From an uncultured Hymenobacter sp. (GTDB lineage Bacteria > Bacteroidota > Bacteroidia > Cytophagales > Hymenobacteraceae), in contig CALMOO010000360.1 in the NCBI GenBank assembly GCA_937871705.1, positions 1 to 6,564 of the forward strand: a DNA stretch of 6,564 nucleotides, read 5' to 3'. Positions within the stretch are counted from its first letter, which is position 1, and the number at the start of each line of letters is the position of its first letter. The position numbers were made by a program, and so were the translations under genes. Positions 5,761 to 6,564 of this stretch are shown one piece after another. A model generated the notes under the pieces. It did no database searches, had not been told where the DNA came from, and saw only the letters and a program-made list of their open reading frames with translations.

Positions 5761-6330
5761 CTAGCGACCAAAAAAGAGGTCCGTTTTGTCTTCACGGGTA
5801 CCATCTTCAAGCGGATACTGCCGCCGCATGGGGTGGTAGCCCATATCCTCCACATTAAGAATGCGGCGTAGATTAGGATGACCGGTGAAGATGATGCCGA
5901 AGAAATCATAGGTTTCACGCTCCATCCAGTTGGCGGTGGCGTATAGGTCTGTAAGCGTCGGCACGACCGGGTCGGCCACCGGAAAGAAGATTTTGATGCG
6001 CAGCCGAACGTTGTGAACCAAGCTGTGCAAATGGTAAATCATCCCAAGCTCCTGATTCAGGTTCTCGGGATAATTAATACCACACATCGTAGTCAGGAAG
6101 TGAAGTTTCAACTCCTCATCCCGCTGTAAGCCGGCTACAATGTTGTGAATATGCTCGCGCTTGGTCGTGACCGTGAGCAGGCCATAGGGCTCCTGCACAT
6201 CGGTAAACGTAGCCTCGCCAAACAAGCGATGCAGCAGGGCTAGTACCTGCGCGTTTCGCTGCGCAGCGGGGTCTAGTGCAGCAGCGGTTTCCTGAGCGGC
6301 GGTCGATTCTTCTTTGGTGGGGTCAGCCAT
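5761..6330 (-). CDS. nuoC: NADH-quinone oxidoreductase subunit C (30-kDa)
   Basis: NuoC is a small peripheral-arm subunit without cofactors that packs against NuoD and NuoB and stabilises the quinone module. The protein has 189 residues. The complex I 30-kDa signature is clear at 137-156 (ERETYDFFGIIFTGHPNLRR), followed by ILNVEDMGYHPMRRQYPLED and a short charged tail ending DLFFGR. The central strand region LNQELGMIYHLHSLVHNVRLRIKI at 91-114 fits the family fold. The first 25 residues are alanine-rich and acidic and probably disordered. The ATG at 6330 is the only plausible start: the frame stays open upstream for about 14 codons to a TAG, without another start codon. The purine-rich AGAAGAA directly before the ATG is too close to act as a normal Shine-Dalgarno sequence. 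NuoC is separate from NuoD, the state in most phyla, whereas E. coli has a fused protein. Confidence 0.97.
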   Translation of the reverse strand: MADPTKEESTAAQETAAALDPAAQRNAQVLALLHRLFGEATFTDVQEPYGLLTVTTKREHIHNIVAGLQRDEELKLHFLTTMCGINYPENLNQELGMIYHLHSLVHNVRLRIKIFFPVADPVVPTLTDLYATANWMERETYDFFGIIFTGHPNLRRILNVEDMGYHPMRRQYPLEDGTREDKTDLFFGR

Positions 6331-6357
6331 TTCTTCTAGCGGGGCCTTGAGGCGGTC

Positions 6358-6461
6358 CTTAGCTGTTGGCTACTAGCTGTTAGCTTTTTGGCTGAACTCC
6401 TGTAAAAGAAATTAACAGCTAAGGGCCGCTTGAAAGCCCCGGCTAGTAGCTAGCAGCTAAG
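6358..6461. repeat. Inverted pair of 7-bp-period arrays in the nuoB-nuoC gap
   Basis: The left arm CTTAGCTGTTGGCTACTAGC (6358-6377) and the right arm at 6442-6461 are inverted copies matching at 18 of 20 positions, separated by 64 bases. Within the left part GCT starts at 6362, 6369, 6376 and 6383, seven bases apart, with a further copy at 6391. Within the right arm GCT starts at 6442, 6449 and 6456. The right arm directly abuts the nuoB stop codon. The pair could form a stem in the nuoB-nuoC transcript. The other 27 bases of this 131-base gap, next to nuoC, show no motif. There is no T-run to suggest a terminator. Confidence 0.75.
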
Positions 6462-6564
6462 TTATTTAATATTGTAAGACGCCAGCAAGGTCTGGTACTC
6501 GGGCGAGTTGCGGCGGCGCAGGCTTTCGTTTTTGGCAAGGTCTTGCACGCGCATCAGGCCATCG
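6462..6564 (-). CDS. nuoB: NADH-quinone oxidoreductase subunit B, C-terminal end (partial)
   Basis: The minus strand reads in from the window edge and ends at a TAA (6464-6462), giving 33 residues that begin DGLMRVQDLAKNES and end LLASYNIK. The segment LMRVQDLAKNESLRRRNSPEY closely resembles the C-terminal tail of NuoB (the PSST/20-kDa subunit) as I know it from Bacteroidota. NuoB holds cluster N2, the last Fe-S centre before quinone. Its cluster cysteines lie outside the window. Gene order agrees, since nuoB normally precedes nuoC. This fragment falls below usual open-frame length cut-offs and could easily be missed. Confidence 0.88.
   Translation of the reverse strand, partial: DGLMRVQDLAKNESLRRRNSPEYQTLLASYNIK

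Overview
This window is a stretch of a bacterial respiratory complex I (type I NADH:quinone oxidoreductase) operon. Every gene lies on the minus strand, so transcription runs from high to low coordinates in the order nuoB (3' end only), nuoC, nuoD, nuoE, nuoF, nuoG, nuoH, nuoI (first codons only). Six genes are complete. No other protein-coding gene, tRNA, rRNA, CRISPR array or transposase is supported. The long plus-strand open frames are antisense shadows of the nuo genes.

The protein sequences point to the phylum Bacteroidota, most likely a cytophagalean of the Hymenobacter type. The reasons are that nuoC and nuoD are separate genes, that NuoG is a short form of about 340 residues without the molybdopterin-like domain, that NuoD, NuoF and NuoH wording looks Bacteroidota-like, and that starts lack Shine-Dalgarno sequences. 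The genus is inferred from memory of family sequences, not from a search. The presence of nuoE, nuoF and nuoG shows a complete NADH-oxidising enzyme rather than the 11-subunit form found in Bacteroides and chloroplasts.

Function by module: NuoE, NuoF and NuoG form the NADH dehydrogenase arm (FMN plus Fe-S clusters). NuoB, NuoC, NuoD and NuoI form the connecting arm that carries electrons to quinone. NuoH is the membrane subunit that anchors this arm and helps build the quinone tunnel. The remaining subunits (NuoA upstream, NuoJ-N downstream) would be expected outside the window.

The part that is not textbook is the spacers. Genes in this operon are not tightly packed. The gaps hold two families of short non-coding repeats. 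One is an imperfect palindrome of about 106 bp, present as a well-kept copy between nuoC and nuoD (5647-5752) and a decayed copy between nuoF and nuoG (2295-2400). The other is a degenerate 7-bp-period array, with GCT every seven bases, in the nuoB-nuoC (6358-6461), nuoE-nuoF (3756-3779) and nuoG-nuoH (1171-1206) gaps. The decayed palindrome also supplies a misleading ATG upstream of the true nuoG start. I found no previously undescribed biological system here; the repeats are the only structure that the genes do not explain.
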